Shown: positions 15,010 through 21,900, numbered from the stretch's first letter. The stretch: DNA of 22,953 nucleotides from an uncultured Bilophila sp. (GCA_959604115.1 CAUHBW010000012.1:1-22953), one strand, 5' to 3'. Numbers and translations are program-made. Notes: generated by a model not told the origin, from the sequence alone.

Positions 15010-15909
15010 TCAAAGCGAATCCGTTCCGGAGCCGTCCAGCAGGCTTTCCAGCCGGGCGAGCTCCTCTTCGTCCATGCCGAAACCGTGGGCGGGCGTCGGA
15101 AACGTCCCGCCGCGCACCTCTTCGGCGTAGTCTCGCACGGCCTGTTCCATCAGCGCGCCCAGTTCGGCGTAACGCTTGACGAAACGCGGCGTAAATTCAT
15201 TATAGAGCCCGACCATGTCGTGCAGCACGAGCACCTGTCCGTCGCAGTCGGCCCCTGCTCCGATGCCGATGGTCGGCACGGACACACGGGCCGTAACGGC
15301 CTTGGCGAGCGGCGCGGGGATGGCCTCCAGCACGATGGAAAAGCACCCGGCCTCTTCCAGCGCGGCGGCCTCGTCGAGCAGCACGCGGGCCGCGTCGGCG
15401 CGCTTCCCCTGCACCTTGAAGCCGCCGAGCTGCGCCGACCGCTGGGGCGTCAGCCCGATGTGCCCCATGACGGGAATCCCGGCCCCCACCAGCGCGCGGA
15501 TTTGCGGAAGGAACGCCCCTTCCAGCTTGACGGCCCGGACGCCGCTTTCGCGGACCAGACGCGCCGCGTTCGCCAGAGCGGCCTCCGGTCCCGGCTCATA
15601 CGTCATGAAAGGCATATCCGCAACGACGAGAGCATGATGCATTCCCTGAACCACGGCCCGGCAATGGTGGATCATCTCGTCCAGCGTCACGGACAGGGTA
15701 TCCTTGCGCCCGAGCATGACCATACCGAGCGAATCGCCCACCAGCACCATGTCCACACCCGCCCGGTCCACGATGCGGGCCGACGGCGTGTCGTAGGCGG
15801 TGACCATCGCCAGTTTGCGTTTGTTCTTGGCATTGCGGACGTCAACGATGGAAAGCGGCTTTTCATCCGCCGAAAAAGTCTGATACGTACTCACAACCGT
15901 CTCCGTCAT
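15010..15909 (-). CDS. panB: PanB, 3-methyl-2-oxobutanoate hydroxymethyltransferase
   Basis: This 299-residue enzyme transfers a hydroxymethyl group from methylene-THF to alpha-ketoisovalerate, giving ketopantoate. The signatures are complete: MVTAYDTPSARIVDRAG (35-51), VGDSLGM with metal-ligand Asp59, ADMPF with Asp98, VKLEGA, GHIGLTPQ, catalytic Glu195 in VLEAIP and TIGIGAG..CDGQVLVLHDM. It is about 30 residues longer than average because of an N-terminal leader before KRKLAMVTAYD. ATG 15909 is preferred over an in-frame GTG at 15942; neither has a clear Shine-Dalgarno. It is divergent from the epimerase gene and probably co-transcribed with panC. Confidence 0.96.
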   Translation of the reverse strand: MTETVVSTYQTFSADEKPLSIVDVRNAKNKRKLAMVTAYDTPSARIVDRAGVDMVLVGDSLGMVMLGRKDTLSVTLDEMIHHCRAVVQGMHHALVVADMPFMTYEPGPEAALANAARLVRESGVRAVKLEGAFLPQIRALVGAGIPVMGHIGLTPQRSAQLGGFKVQGKRADAARVLLDEAAALEEAGCFSIVLEAIPAPLAKAVTARVSVPTIGIGAGADCDGQVLVLHDMVGLYNEFTPRFVKRYAELGALMEQAVRDYAEEVRGGTFPTPAHGFGMDEEELARLESLLDGSGTDSL

Positions 15910-15990
15910 GGTGAAAAGTCTCGAAGCCGTCCCGCTCCACACGCGGAAACGGTGCGCGGATACGGAAAAAATGTCAACTGCCCTTCGACC

Positions 15991-16019
15991 TTTACAGCGT
16001 CCGGCGGCATGGCTACACT
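15991..16019 (+). promoter_or_regulatory. promoter of the epimerase gene
   Basis: TTTACA (15991-15996), exactly 17 bases, then TACACT (16014-16019) form a good sigma70-type promoter in the 157-base gap between panB and the epimerase. The leader would be about 40 bases. Confidence 0.6.
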
Positions 16020-16066
16020 TCCGGTTTCACGGAACCCAATCCCGAACCCTTTCTCCGGAGCAATCC

Positions 16067-17089
16067 ATGTCCAAGTATACCGAACTCCTCCAACGGCTTG
16101 AAGCGGAACCCCACACGTGGCTCGTCACCGGCGTGGCCGGGTTCATCGGCTCCAACCTGCTGCAAACCCTGCTCTCCCACGGCCAGCGCGTCGTGGGCCT
16201 CGACAATTTCCTCACCGGACACCAGCACAACCTCGACATGGTGCAAGAGCTGGTGACGTCCGAACAGTGGGGCCGCTTCCGCTTCATCAAGGGCGACATC
16301 CGCGATCCCGACACCTGCCGCCAGGCCTGCGAAGGCGTGGACCACGTGCTGCACGAGGCCGCGCTCGGCTCCGTGCCCCGCTCACTTGAAGATCCCATTC
16401 TGACCAACAGCTGCAACATCGACGGCTTCCTCAACATGCTGGTGGCGGCGCGCGACGCCGGGGCGAAGAGCTTCGTCTACGCGGCTTCGAGCTCCACCTA
16501 CGGCGACGAGCCCACCCTGCCCAAGCAGGAGGACCGCATCGGCAAGCCGCTGTCCCCCTACGCGGTGACCAAGTACGTGGACGAGCTGTACGCCGAAGTC
16601 TTCGCGCGCAGCTACGGCTTCACGACCATCGGCCTGCGCTACTTCAACGTCTTCGGGCAGCGGCAGGACCCGAACGGAGCCTACGCCGCCGTGATCCCGC
16701 TGTGGTTCGCCTCGCTCACCAAGGGCACGCCGGTCTACATCAACGGCGACGGAGAAACCTCCCGCGACTTCTGCTACATCGACAACGTGGTGCAGGCCAA
16801 CCTGCTGGCCTCCTGCGCCGACGACGCGGCCCGGAACAAGGTCTACAACGTGGCGTTCGGCCAGCGGACCACGCTCACCGAGCTGTTCGCGCTCATCCGC
16901 GAAGAAGTCGTCCGCCACAAGCCGAAAGCCGCCGAAGCCGAACCGGTCTACCGCGACTTCCGCGCCGGGGACGTGCGCCATTCGCTGGCGGACATCGCCC
17001 GCGCCCGCACGCTGCTGGGCTACGAGCCCGCCTACGACGTGCGGCAGGGCCTGCGCCTCGCCGGGGACTGGTACGACGCCCATCTGTAG
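16067..17089 (+). CDS. wbpP: WbpP-like UDP-N-acetylglucosamine 4-epimerase
   Basis: This 340-residue extended short-chain dehydrogenase interconverts UDP-GlcNAc and UDP-GalNAc (or the uronic acids) for surface polysaccharide synthesis. The NAD-binding GVAGFIG is at 22-28, the serine triad SSSTYGD begins at 141, and the catalytic YxxxK is Tyr165/Lys169 in LSPYAVTKY. Long stretches, including IGLRYFNVFG, QDPNGAYAAVIP and INGDGETSRDFCYI, are of the WbpP/TviC/WbgU group rather than GalE. A Ser near position 306 (DVRHSLAD) is in the spot that is small in enzymes preferring N-acetylated sugars. Start at 16067 has GGAG upstream; N-terminal extension of the frame is not family-like. It stands alone, without glycosyltransferases nearby, so its end product is unknown. 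Confidence 0.93.
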   Translation: MSKYTELLQRLEAEPHTWLVTGVAGFIGSNLLQTLLSHGQRVVGLDNFLTGHQHNLDMVQELVTSEQWGRFRFIKGDIRDPDTCRQACEGVDHVLHEAALGSVPRSLEDPILTNSCNIDGFLNMLVAARDAGAKSFVYAASSSTYGDEPTLPKQEDRIGKPLSPYAVTKYVDELYAEVFARSYGFTTIGLRYFNVFGQRQDPNGAYAAVIPLWFASLTKGTPVYINGDGETSRDFCYIDNVVQANLLASCADDAARNKVYNVAFGQRTTLTELFALIREEVVRHKPKAAEAEPVYRDFRAGDVRHSLADIARARTLLGYEPAYDVRQGLRLAGDWYDAHL

Positions 17090-17102
17090 CCCCAAAGGGG
17101 CT
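17088..17102 (+). terminator. short hairpin overlapping the epimerase stop codon
   Basis: AGCCCC-AAA-GGGGCT forms a 6-bp stem that begins inside the TAG stop. No T-run follows immediately; an AAAAACGTTTTT palindrome lies about 50 bases downstream (near 17151-17162). Termination is possible but not convincing. Confidence 0.35.
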
Positions 17103-17176
17103 CTCGGATAACCGGGTGAAATAACAGCTTTCTGTCGTGCGGAACAAGAAAAAAACGTTTTTCCCGCAAAAAGTTG

Positions 17177-17205
17177 TTGACAGAGCCCACCGGTAAAGGT
17201 ATTTC
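17177..17205 (+). promoter_or_regulatory. promoter of tRNA-Pro
   Basis: A consensus -35 TTGACA (17177-17182), a 17-base spacer and TATTTC (17200-17205) lie just ahead of the tRNA. The predicted start would be only a few bases before the mature 5' end. Confidence 0.65.
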
Positions 17206-17216
17206 CATCTGCGTGC

Positions 17217-17293
17217 CGGGATGTAGCGCAGTCTGGGAGCGCACTTGAATGGGGTTCAAGGGGTCGAAGGTTCAAATCCTTTCATCCCGACCA
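17217..17293 (+). tRNA. tRNA-Pro, anticodon GGG
   Basis: A complete cloverleaf of 77 bases can be folded by eye. The acceptor stem CGGGATG pairs with CATCCCG, and the D stem is GCGC/GCGC around AGTCTGGGA. The anticodon stem CTTGA/TCAAG encloses the loop ATGGGGT with anticodon GGG at 17251-17253 and G at position 37, as usual for proline tRNAs. The T stem is GAAGG/CCTTT around TTCAAAT. The discriminator A and the CCA end (17291-17293) are encoded. GGG reads CCC and, by wobble, CCU codons. No integrase or att-like repeat is seen next to it. Confidence 0.97.
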
Positions 17294-17315
17294 GCACACC
17301 AAAGAGAATTACCCC

Positions 17316-17349
17316 AAGGGAATCAACGCAAGTTGGTTCCCTTTTCTCA
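17316..17349 (+). terminator. intrinsic terminator of tRNA-Pro
   Basis: AAGGGAATCAAC (17316-17327) pairs with GTTGGTTCCCTT (17332-17343) over 12 bp with one G-T wobble and a GCAA tetraloop. It is followed by a T-rich stretch. It begins 22 bases after the tRNA CCA. Confidence 0.85.
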
Positions 17350-17380
17350 TTTCCGGGGTCCGGCAATGCCGAATGTAAAG

Positions 17381-17413
17381 AAAGGGAATCCGCCCTCGGG
17401 CGGTTCCCTTTTT
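17381..17413. terminator. bidirectional terminator between tRNA and flavoprotein gene
   Basis: AAAGGGAA-CCGCC and GGCGG-TTCCCTTT (17381-17411, one bulged T) form a strong stem with T5 on the plus side (17409-17413) and a T-rich tail on the minus side. It can end the leftward flavoprotein transcript, whose stop is at 17445, and act as a second stop for the tRNA transcript. Confidence 0.8.
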
Positions 17414-17444
17414 CGGAGTTGCTGTCGCCGCGCCTGTCTGCTGG

Positions 17445-18002
17445 CTAACGGATGGACGCTCCCAAGGCTTCGGCCTCCTCCAGTTGCGGCTTTCCGGCGA
17501 TGTCCCCAACGTGCATGTTGCCGCCGGCATAGACGATGCCGCAGTCCTTCCAGCCGAGGCGTTCCAGCAGCGCGTGATAATAGTGGCGCACCGGCTCGAA
17601 GTTGCTTTCCGTGTCTCCCTCGGAGGCCATCAGCAGGACGCAGTCCTTGACGGGGTTCGCGTAACTCGGCGAAAGTTCCGCGACGGCAAACAACCGGTCG
17701 AAGGCGCACTTCAACTGGCCGCTGAGGCTCCAGTAGTACATGGGAGACGCCAGAACGACGAGGTCGGCGTCCTTGTAATGCGGATAAATCGCGTCCATGT
17801 CGTCCTTCTGGACGCAGGGGCTTTCCGGATTCTTCCCGCCGCCGCAACAGCCGAGGCAGGGATGGATGTTCATCTTGCACACGTCGAAGCGCACGACGCT
17901 GCTTCCGGCTGACCGGGCGCCTTCCGTGAACGCATCGATCAGAGTAGCCGTGTTGCCGTGGGGACGAGGGCTGCCGTTCAGGATCACAATCTTCTTGGAC
18001 AT
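17445..18002 (-). CDS. NADPH-dependent FMN reductase-like flavoprotein (second copy)
   Basis: A 185-residue flavodoxin-fold oxidoreductase. The FMN-binding start is KKIVILNGSPRPHGNTATLI (3-22), and the second flavin segment is SPMYYWSLSGQLKCAFDR (86-103). Cysteines 42, 49, 52, 53 and 63 (HPCLGCCGGG...SPC followed by DDMD) form the Cys-rich loop found in the multimeric flavodoxin/iron-sulfur flavoprotein group. The start at 18002 has a strong AAGGAGG; the frame upstream to 18098 runs through the operator region and is not coding in type. It is divergent from an HxlR regulator, mirroring the pair at 11512-12724. It shares the fold with that flavoprotein but is shorter and clearly diverged. Confidence 0.92.
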   Translation of the reverse strand: MSKKIVILNGSPRPHGNTATLIDAFTEGARSAGSSVVRFDVCKMNIHPCLGCCGGGKNPESPCVQKDDMDAIYPHYKDADLVVLASPMYYWSLSGQLKCAFDRLFAVAELSPSYANPVKDCVLLMASEGDTESNFEPVRHYYHALLERLGWKDCGIVYAGGNMHVGDIAGKPQLEEAEALGASIR

Positions 18003-18072
18003 GGGATGCCTCCTTGGTTCGGGTTTGGGCGGACGGCGGTGCGTCCGCTTGCAAACCGTCTTGTAATACGTT

Positions 18073-18115
18073 GTACTCGACGGCGTAAGTACGCACATTC
18101 GCGTAAGCTGCTTAC
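18073..18115. promoter_or_regulatory. candidate HxlR operators between the divergent genes
   Basis: A perfect inverted repeat GTACT-N10-AGTAC spans 18073-18092. Next to it lies a second palindrome GTAAG-CTG-CTTAC (18103-18115), and the heptamer GCGTAAG is directly repeated at 18083 and 18101. HxlR-family proteins such as YodB are known to bind TACT-N7-AGTA-type repeats; the half-sites match here, though the spacing is longer. The site overlaps a plausible TTGTAC-N17-CACATT promoter for hxlR, which would fit autoregulation. Confidence 0.6.
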
Positions 18116-18130
18116 CTCAAGGAAAGCGTC

Positions 18131-18463
18131 ATGACTCTGGAACGCATCTCCAACGTCAGGCTGGAAGAGACGGGATTCGGTTATACCCTTTCGCTGATCA
18201 GCGGCAGATACAAGATGATCATCCTCTACGCCCTCTCGGAATTCGGCGTGGTCCGTTACAACGCCCTGAAACGGTTCGTCGGAACCATTTCCCACAAAAC
18301 GCTGAGTCTGTCTCTTAAGGAACTTGAGGCGGACGGCTTGATCGAGCGGACGGCCTATCCCCAGATTCCCCCCAAGGTGGAATACAGCCTGACCGAGCAC
18401 GGACGCTCGCTCATCCCGGTACTCGACGCCCTGTGCGAATGGGGAGAGAAGAACAGGCCGTGA
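18131..18463 (+). CDS. HxlR-family transcriptional regulator (second copy)
   Basis: A 110-residue winged-helix protein with the family core SLISGRYKMIILYALSEFG (21-39), RYNALKR (42-48), SHKTLSLSLKELEADGLIER and QIPPKVEYSLTEHGRSL (78-94). It aligns without gaps over the core with the regulator at 11512-11901. It differs in one functional point: the N-terminal conserved Cys of redox-sensing members is absent (the corresponding segment reads ETGFGYTL), and its only Cys is Cys102 near the C-terminus. An AAGGA precedes ATG 18131. It is divergent from a flavoprotein gene with candidate operators between them. Confidence 0.92.
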   Translation: MTLERISNVRLEETGFGYTLSLISGRYKMIILYALSEFGVVRYNALKRFVGTISHKTLSLSLKELEADGLIERTAYPQIPPKVEYSLTEHGRSLIPVLDALCEWGEKNRP

Positions 18464-18510
18464 ACGGAAATACCGTCGCGCCCGACAGGGGATGCCCCTC
18501 TCTCCCAAGC

Positions 18511-18553
18511 AGGCGCGCCACAAACGCCGGAAATACGGCGTTGCGGCGCGCCT
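18511..18553. repeat. stacked GC palindrome downstream of the second hxlR
   Basis: AGGCGCGCC (18511-18519) pairs with GGCGCGCCT (18545-18553). Inside it AACGCCG (18523-18529) pairs with CGGCGTT (18536-18542) around a six-base loop. The two stems are separated by a small internal loop. It lies between the convergent hxlR and porin genes. Confidence 0.75.
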
Positions 18554-18560
18554 TGCCCAA

Positions 18561-18590
18561 AAGAAAAGGGAACCCTTCCGGATTCCCTTT
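18561..18590 (-). terminator. intrinsic terminator of the porin gene
   Basis: AAAGGGAACCC (18565-18575) and GGATTCCCTTT (18580-18590) form an 11-bp stem with one mismatch and a four-base loop. On the minus strand it is followed by TTTTCTTTT. It starts 20 bases after the porin stop and uses the same AAAGGGAA/TTCCCTTT arms as the terminators at 17316 and 17381. Confidence 0.75.
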
Positions 18591-18610
18591 CGTTCTGTCG
18601 CGCGTTCCGG

Positions 18611-20104
18611 CTAGAACGTGTACCGCATCGCCACGCTGAAGCGGTAGGAGTTCTTTTCGGTATCGTCGACGATCTTCCGGCCCCACGTCCCTTCGTCCAG
18701 GTTGAGGCGGACGTACCCGGCCTCCAGATCCAGTTCGAGGTTGTCATAAATCTTGTAGCGCGTGTCCGCGTTCAGTTCCCACGCGTCGTCGCTGGTGGTC
18801 AGGTAGGCGAACGGCCCGTCCACGCGAGTAGGATAGGCGGTCATGTTCGCGGCCTTGGGCATGTTGGAATTGTTCGTGCCCCGGTAATACCCGGCGCGCA
18901 GCGTGTGCTTCAGCTTGTCCGCGAAGGACATGTCCTTGAGGTGCGCGATCACGCCCCACAGGCCGCCGGGGTTGTGCCCGAGCACCTTCCACGTCGACAT
19001 ATCGTTGTAGCCGCCGCCGAAGCCGAGGGCGCTGACGGCCCACGGCGTATTGTACTGCGGCATGCGTTCGGAGCCGTTGTACGGGTTGCCGTCGTCGCCG
19101 CTGCCGTACCAGGCGATGACGCCGGGCGTGCCCCAGTCGAGAGCGTAATCCACACGCAGCGCGGCGTACCAGCCCGCGCGGTCCAGCTTGAAGGTGCCGG
19201 GGCCGTCTTTGAAGCCCTCGTAATCGGGAATTTCGCCGAGCTTCACGTTGCCGTAGGCGAAGTCCGCCGCGATCGTGAACGGGGAAAAGAACTTGGATTC
19301 TCCGGTCACGCCGAGCCACCAGCCGTCGCCGTGCTCGTCCGTGTTGCGGCGGAAGGGGAAGGTGTCGAACGTGTACCCGCTGCCGAGGATGGGATACAGC
19401 CCGGCGCGGGGAGCCCACGTGGCGGGTTCGCTGCCCCGGATGTTGCCCATCAGGCTCCGGGTGCCCAGAAAGCCGTACATGCCCCACGGGGACACCTTCA
19501 CGGCCTCCGTATTCACCGGAACGACGAGTCCGATCATGTCCATCGCGTCGCCGGAGATGTGGCGGGCCGAACCGGTGGCCGGGCTTCCGTCCTCTTTCCA
19601 GCCGCCGAAGTTGTCGTTGTACAGCCGCGCCCAGAACAGCGTGGTGCCGACCTCGTCCGACCAGTTCTGAGACATGGTGATGCCCGCCATGTCGTGCCCG
19701 AACACCGGGCTGTAGGCCACGAATCCGGGCAGGCGGATCGGCTGAAGCCCCATCCGTACCCGCAGTTCGGTGTCCGGCACCTGCCAGTCGATGTAGGAGT
19801 ACCGGATTTCGACCATCTTGCCGTCCGTTCCCAGCGCGCCGCCCTCGGCGGCGCGCCCCCAGCCGGTATTGCCGATTTCAAAGAACAGCACGCCTTTCAA
19901 CGCCTTCGAGGCGATGACGTCCACCTGCGTACGCAGGCGCTGCATGGCGCCGAAACGGTCGTTCCTGTCGTTCCGGGGCGCGACGTTGCTCCACTCGGCC
20001 AGAAAGTCCCATACCCCCTTCGCCCTGATGTCGGCGGCCTCCGCCGTCGCCACGGTTCCGCAGGCCATCCCCAAGGCCAGACACCATGCACACAACCCTT
20101 TCAT
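18611..20104 (-). CDS. outer-membrane porin (Desulfovibrio homotrimeric-porin type)
   Basis: A 497-residue secreted protein with a signal peptide (MKGLCAWCLALGMACGTVATAEAA) and probable cleavage after Ala24. The mature sequence is rich in aromatic/Gly alternating strands and ends in FSVAMRYTF, the C-terminal Phe needed for outer-membrane barrel insertion. Segments such as VRMGLQPIRLPGF, NTEAVKVSPWGMYGFLGT and LRVDYALDWGTPG fit a beta-barrel, and the overall style matches porins annotated as homotrimeric in Desulfovibrio. That comparison is from memory, not a search. Start at 20104 has AAAGGGAG. It is 165 bases downstream of the arylsulfotransferase gene in the same direction, separated by several hairpins, so both joint transcription and attenuation are possible. 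Substrate selectivity is unknown. Confidence 0.88.
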   Translation of the reverse strand: MKGLCAWCLALGMACGTVATAEAADIRAKGVWDFLAEWSNVAPRNDRNDRFGAMQRLRTQVDVIASKALKGVLFFEIGNTGWGRAAEGGALGTDGKMVEIRYSYIDWQVPDTELRVRMGLQPIRLPGFVAYSPVFGHDMAGITMSQNWSDEVGTTLFWARLYNDNFGGWKEDGSPATGSARHISGDAMDMIGLVVPVNTEAVKVSPWGMYGFLGTRSLMGNIRGSEPATWAPRAGLYPILGSGYTFDTFPFRRNTDEHGDGWWLGVTGESKFFSPFTIAADFAYGNVKLGEIPDYEGFKDGPGTFKLDRAGWYAALRVDYALDWGTPGVIAWYGSGDDGNPYNGSERMPQYNTPWAVSALGFGGGYNDMSTWKVLGHNPGGLWGVIAHLKDMSFADKLKHTLRAGYYRGTNNSNMPKAANMTAYPTRVDGPFAYLTTSDDAWELNADTRYKIYDNLELDLEAGYVRLNLDEGTWGRKIVDDTEKNSYRFSVAMRYTF

Positions 20105-20176
20105 ACGCTCTCCCTTTGCCTTCCTTTTGGCAGGGCTCCGTCCTGCCGGGCGCTCGGCCCGCACGGAGCGGAAAAA

Positions 20177-20262
20177 CACTCCGCCTCACGGCGGCTCCAG
20201 CACAAGCGGCCCGGACGAAACCAACTGTCTCATCCGGGCCGCTTCGCATACAACTCGTTGTA
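20177..20262 (-). promoter_or_regulatory. hairpin-rich gap between arylsulfotransferase and porin
   Basis: Three structures follow the arylsulfotransferase stop in transcript order. A palindrome TACAAC-TC-GTTGTA lies at 20249-20262. A perfect 12-bp stem AAGCGGCCCGGA/TCCGGGCCGCTT lies at 20204-20215 and 20233-20244. A CCGCC-GTGA-GGCGG stem near 20181-20194 is followed on the minus strand by AGTG and TTTTT. The last is terminator-like with a short stem. Together they suggest partial termination or mRNA processing between the two genes. Confidence 0.55.
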
Positions 20263-20269
20263 CAACCGG

Positions 20270-21712
20270 TTATTCTTCGATGTCGGCGGCCACGCACATG
20301 GCGGAAAGGCCGAAGTAGCCCTTGGCTTCCTTGATCTTCACGGCGCTCTTCACGCCCGGAGCGGCGGCGCCGGGCACGCGGAAGGTGGTCACGTCGAGGC
20401 GTTCGATGGGCGATTCGACGGGCTTTTCAAGCTGCGGCACCCATTCGTAGGGCAGGCGGTAGGAACGATACACCATGTTCATGGGCAAGGCCGATCCCCA
20501 GTAGGGGCACACGTATTCCCACACCAGTTCGTGTTCCGGGGTCACTTCGAAGATGCGCCCGTGGGAACCTTCGGTGATCATGGTGTTGCCATTGGGCAGA
20601 CGCTGCATGCCGCTGATGAAGGGGCTGTAGAAGCGGTTCGCGTCGAGGGGCATCAGATAGCCCGCTTCCTTCGGAGTCATCTGCCACACGATTTCGAGCG
20701 TGACGGGATCGATTTCCAGCACGCGGGAGTAGTCGCGCAGCGCGCCCCGGATGCCGGTGGGGGAACCGGGGTTCGGCGCGTAATAGCCGGCCCAGCCGCC
20801 GTTGTCGTAAATGAGGATGTTGCCTTCGCCCGGCAGGCCGCGCGGGATCATGTGGGCGTGATGCTGGCCGATGATCCAGCCGAGCTTCCGCAGTTCGGGG
20901 GTCTGGTCGTAGTACGGCCCGATCTTCCACACGATGTTGCCGGTGGCCTTTTCGATGATCAGAATGATGTTGGCGTCGCGGCAGTCGATGATGATGTTGT
21001 CGGGATGGAAGCGTTTGTCGCCCGCGTCGTACCACTTGTTCGGGCCGAGCACGGACATGGAGTTGGTGTGCACCCAGTCGCCCGCGATGTGGCTGTTGCC
21101 GAAGCCGGTGTAGTAGTTGGGATCGCGGTACATGAGGTTGCGCGCGATGGCGTCGAAGCCCAGCTCCTCAAAATGATCGGACACCTTCCATTCCCAGACG
21201 ATGTCGCCGTCCCAGTCCACTTCGTAGATCACGTCGTCGAGCAGGAGCTTGTCGGAAATTTCGGGCACGCGGACGTTCTTGTGCGCGAGCACCAGCGTGT
21301 TGCCGCCGTTGGTCTTGGCCTCCATGCCGGGCACGTAGTAGCCCACGGTGTTGCCTTCGCGCTGGTAGTCGTGGTGCTGGCGGGCCATCCACTGTGGCTC
21401 CTCGCCCGGATCCTCGATGTATTCGGCCTTGTCGAACTTCCAGACGATGTTGCCGTCCCAGTCCACCTGCACGAGGTCGGTCTGGTCCTGAAGGCCGTAT
21501 TTGGGATTGCGTTCGCCAAGGCTGCCCATGACGTAGCCGCCGGGAAGCATTTTGTTCGGGAAGCCCTGCAGGCCCTCCCACATCCGCACTTCATTGCCGT
21601 TCATGTCGATGAGCAGAGCGCCGCGTTCGGCGGCCTGAAGAATGGTGTAACCGCTCCAGCATTTTTCGGGATTGTAGATGGTTACGCCGGTGGGAAAAAT
21701 CGTCGCGCTCAT
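20270..21712 (-). CDS. arylsulfotransferase (ASST family), no signal peptide
   Basis: A 480-residue protein of the bacterial aryl-sulfate sulfotransferase family, which moves a sulfuryl group from one phenolic sulfate to another phenol without PAPS. Six repeats of a D-x-x-G-x-[IV]-V-W-like blade motif are visible (DMNGNEVRMW 36-45, DWDGNIVWKF 84-93, DWDGDIVWEW 166-175, ATGNIVWKIG 257-266, PVTLEIVWQM 336-345, EHELVWEY 393-400), as expected for a six-bladed propeller. Conserved-looking histidines occur in HHDYQ (113-114), DWVHTNSMSV (215) and GQHHAHMIPRG (284-287). The start at 21712 has AAGGAG, and the protein begins MSATIFPTGVTIYNP with no export signal, unlike the periplasmic enterobacterial enzyme of about 600 residues. 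It is followed by a porin and is divergent from a Crp/Fnr regulator. Confidence 0.88.
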   Translation of the reverse strand: MSATIFPTGVTIYNPEKCWSGYTILQAAERGALLIDMNGNEVRMWEGLQGFPNKMLPGGYVMGSLGERNPKYGLQDQTDLVQVDWDGNIVWKFDKAEYIEDPGEEPQWMARQHHDYQREGNTVGYYVPGMEAKTNGGNTLVLAHKNVRVPEISDKLLLDDVIYEVDWDGDIVWEWKVSDHFEELGFDAIARNLMYRDPNYYTGFGNSHIAGDWVHTNSMSVLGPNKWYDAGDKRFHPDNIIIDCRDANIILIIEKATGNIVWKIGPYYDQTPELRKLGWIIGQHHAHMIPRGLPGEGNILIYDNGGWAGYYAPNPGSPTGIRGALRDYSRVLEIDPVTLEIVWQMTPKEAGYLMPLDANRFYSPFISGMQRLPNGNTMITEGSHGRIFEVTPEHELVWEYVCPYWGSALPMNMVYRSYRLPYEWVPQLEKPVESPIERLDVTTFRVPGAAAPGVKSAVKIKEAKGYFGLSAMCVAADIEE

Positions 21713-21745
21713 CAGGATACTCCTTCCGCATGGGTTGCGCCCGCA

Positions 21746-21759
21746 TGTCCGTTCGGACA
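21746..21759. promoter_or_regulatory. palindrome in the arylsulfotransferase leader
   Basis: TGTCCG-TT-CGGACA is a perfect inverted repeat 33 bases upstream of the arylsulfotransferase ATG, inside the 260-base divergent region. It could be an operator or a leader hairpin. I do not find a convincing -35/-10 pair for this gene; TTGAGC near 21800 on the minus strand is a weak -35 candidate. Confidence 0.4.
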
Positions 21760-21900
21760 AGGGGCCGGGAAAACATCGATTGCGTATTCGACGGAACGCT
21801 CAACATTCCGGACTTGAACGATCCGCGCCTTTGATCTATGGCCTTGTAATGAAAATACGGCGTCCGTGCGTGAACCATACGTCGGAACGAAAGGGAACGA

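Noticed and set aside
17217..17445. Integration site at tRNA-Pro
   Set aside because: No integrase, no direct repeat of the tRNA 3' end and no mobile genes were seen; what follows is two terminators and a chromosomal flavoprotein gene.
18905..21817. A 970-codon open frame on the plus strand running antisense across the porin and arylsulfotransferase genes
   Set aside because: It is rich in His, Val, Ala and Arg, has no recognisable domain, crosses the gap between two well-supported genes and is explained by third-position GC bias.
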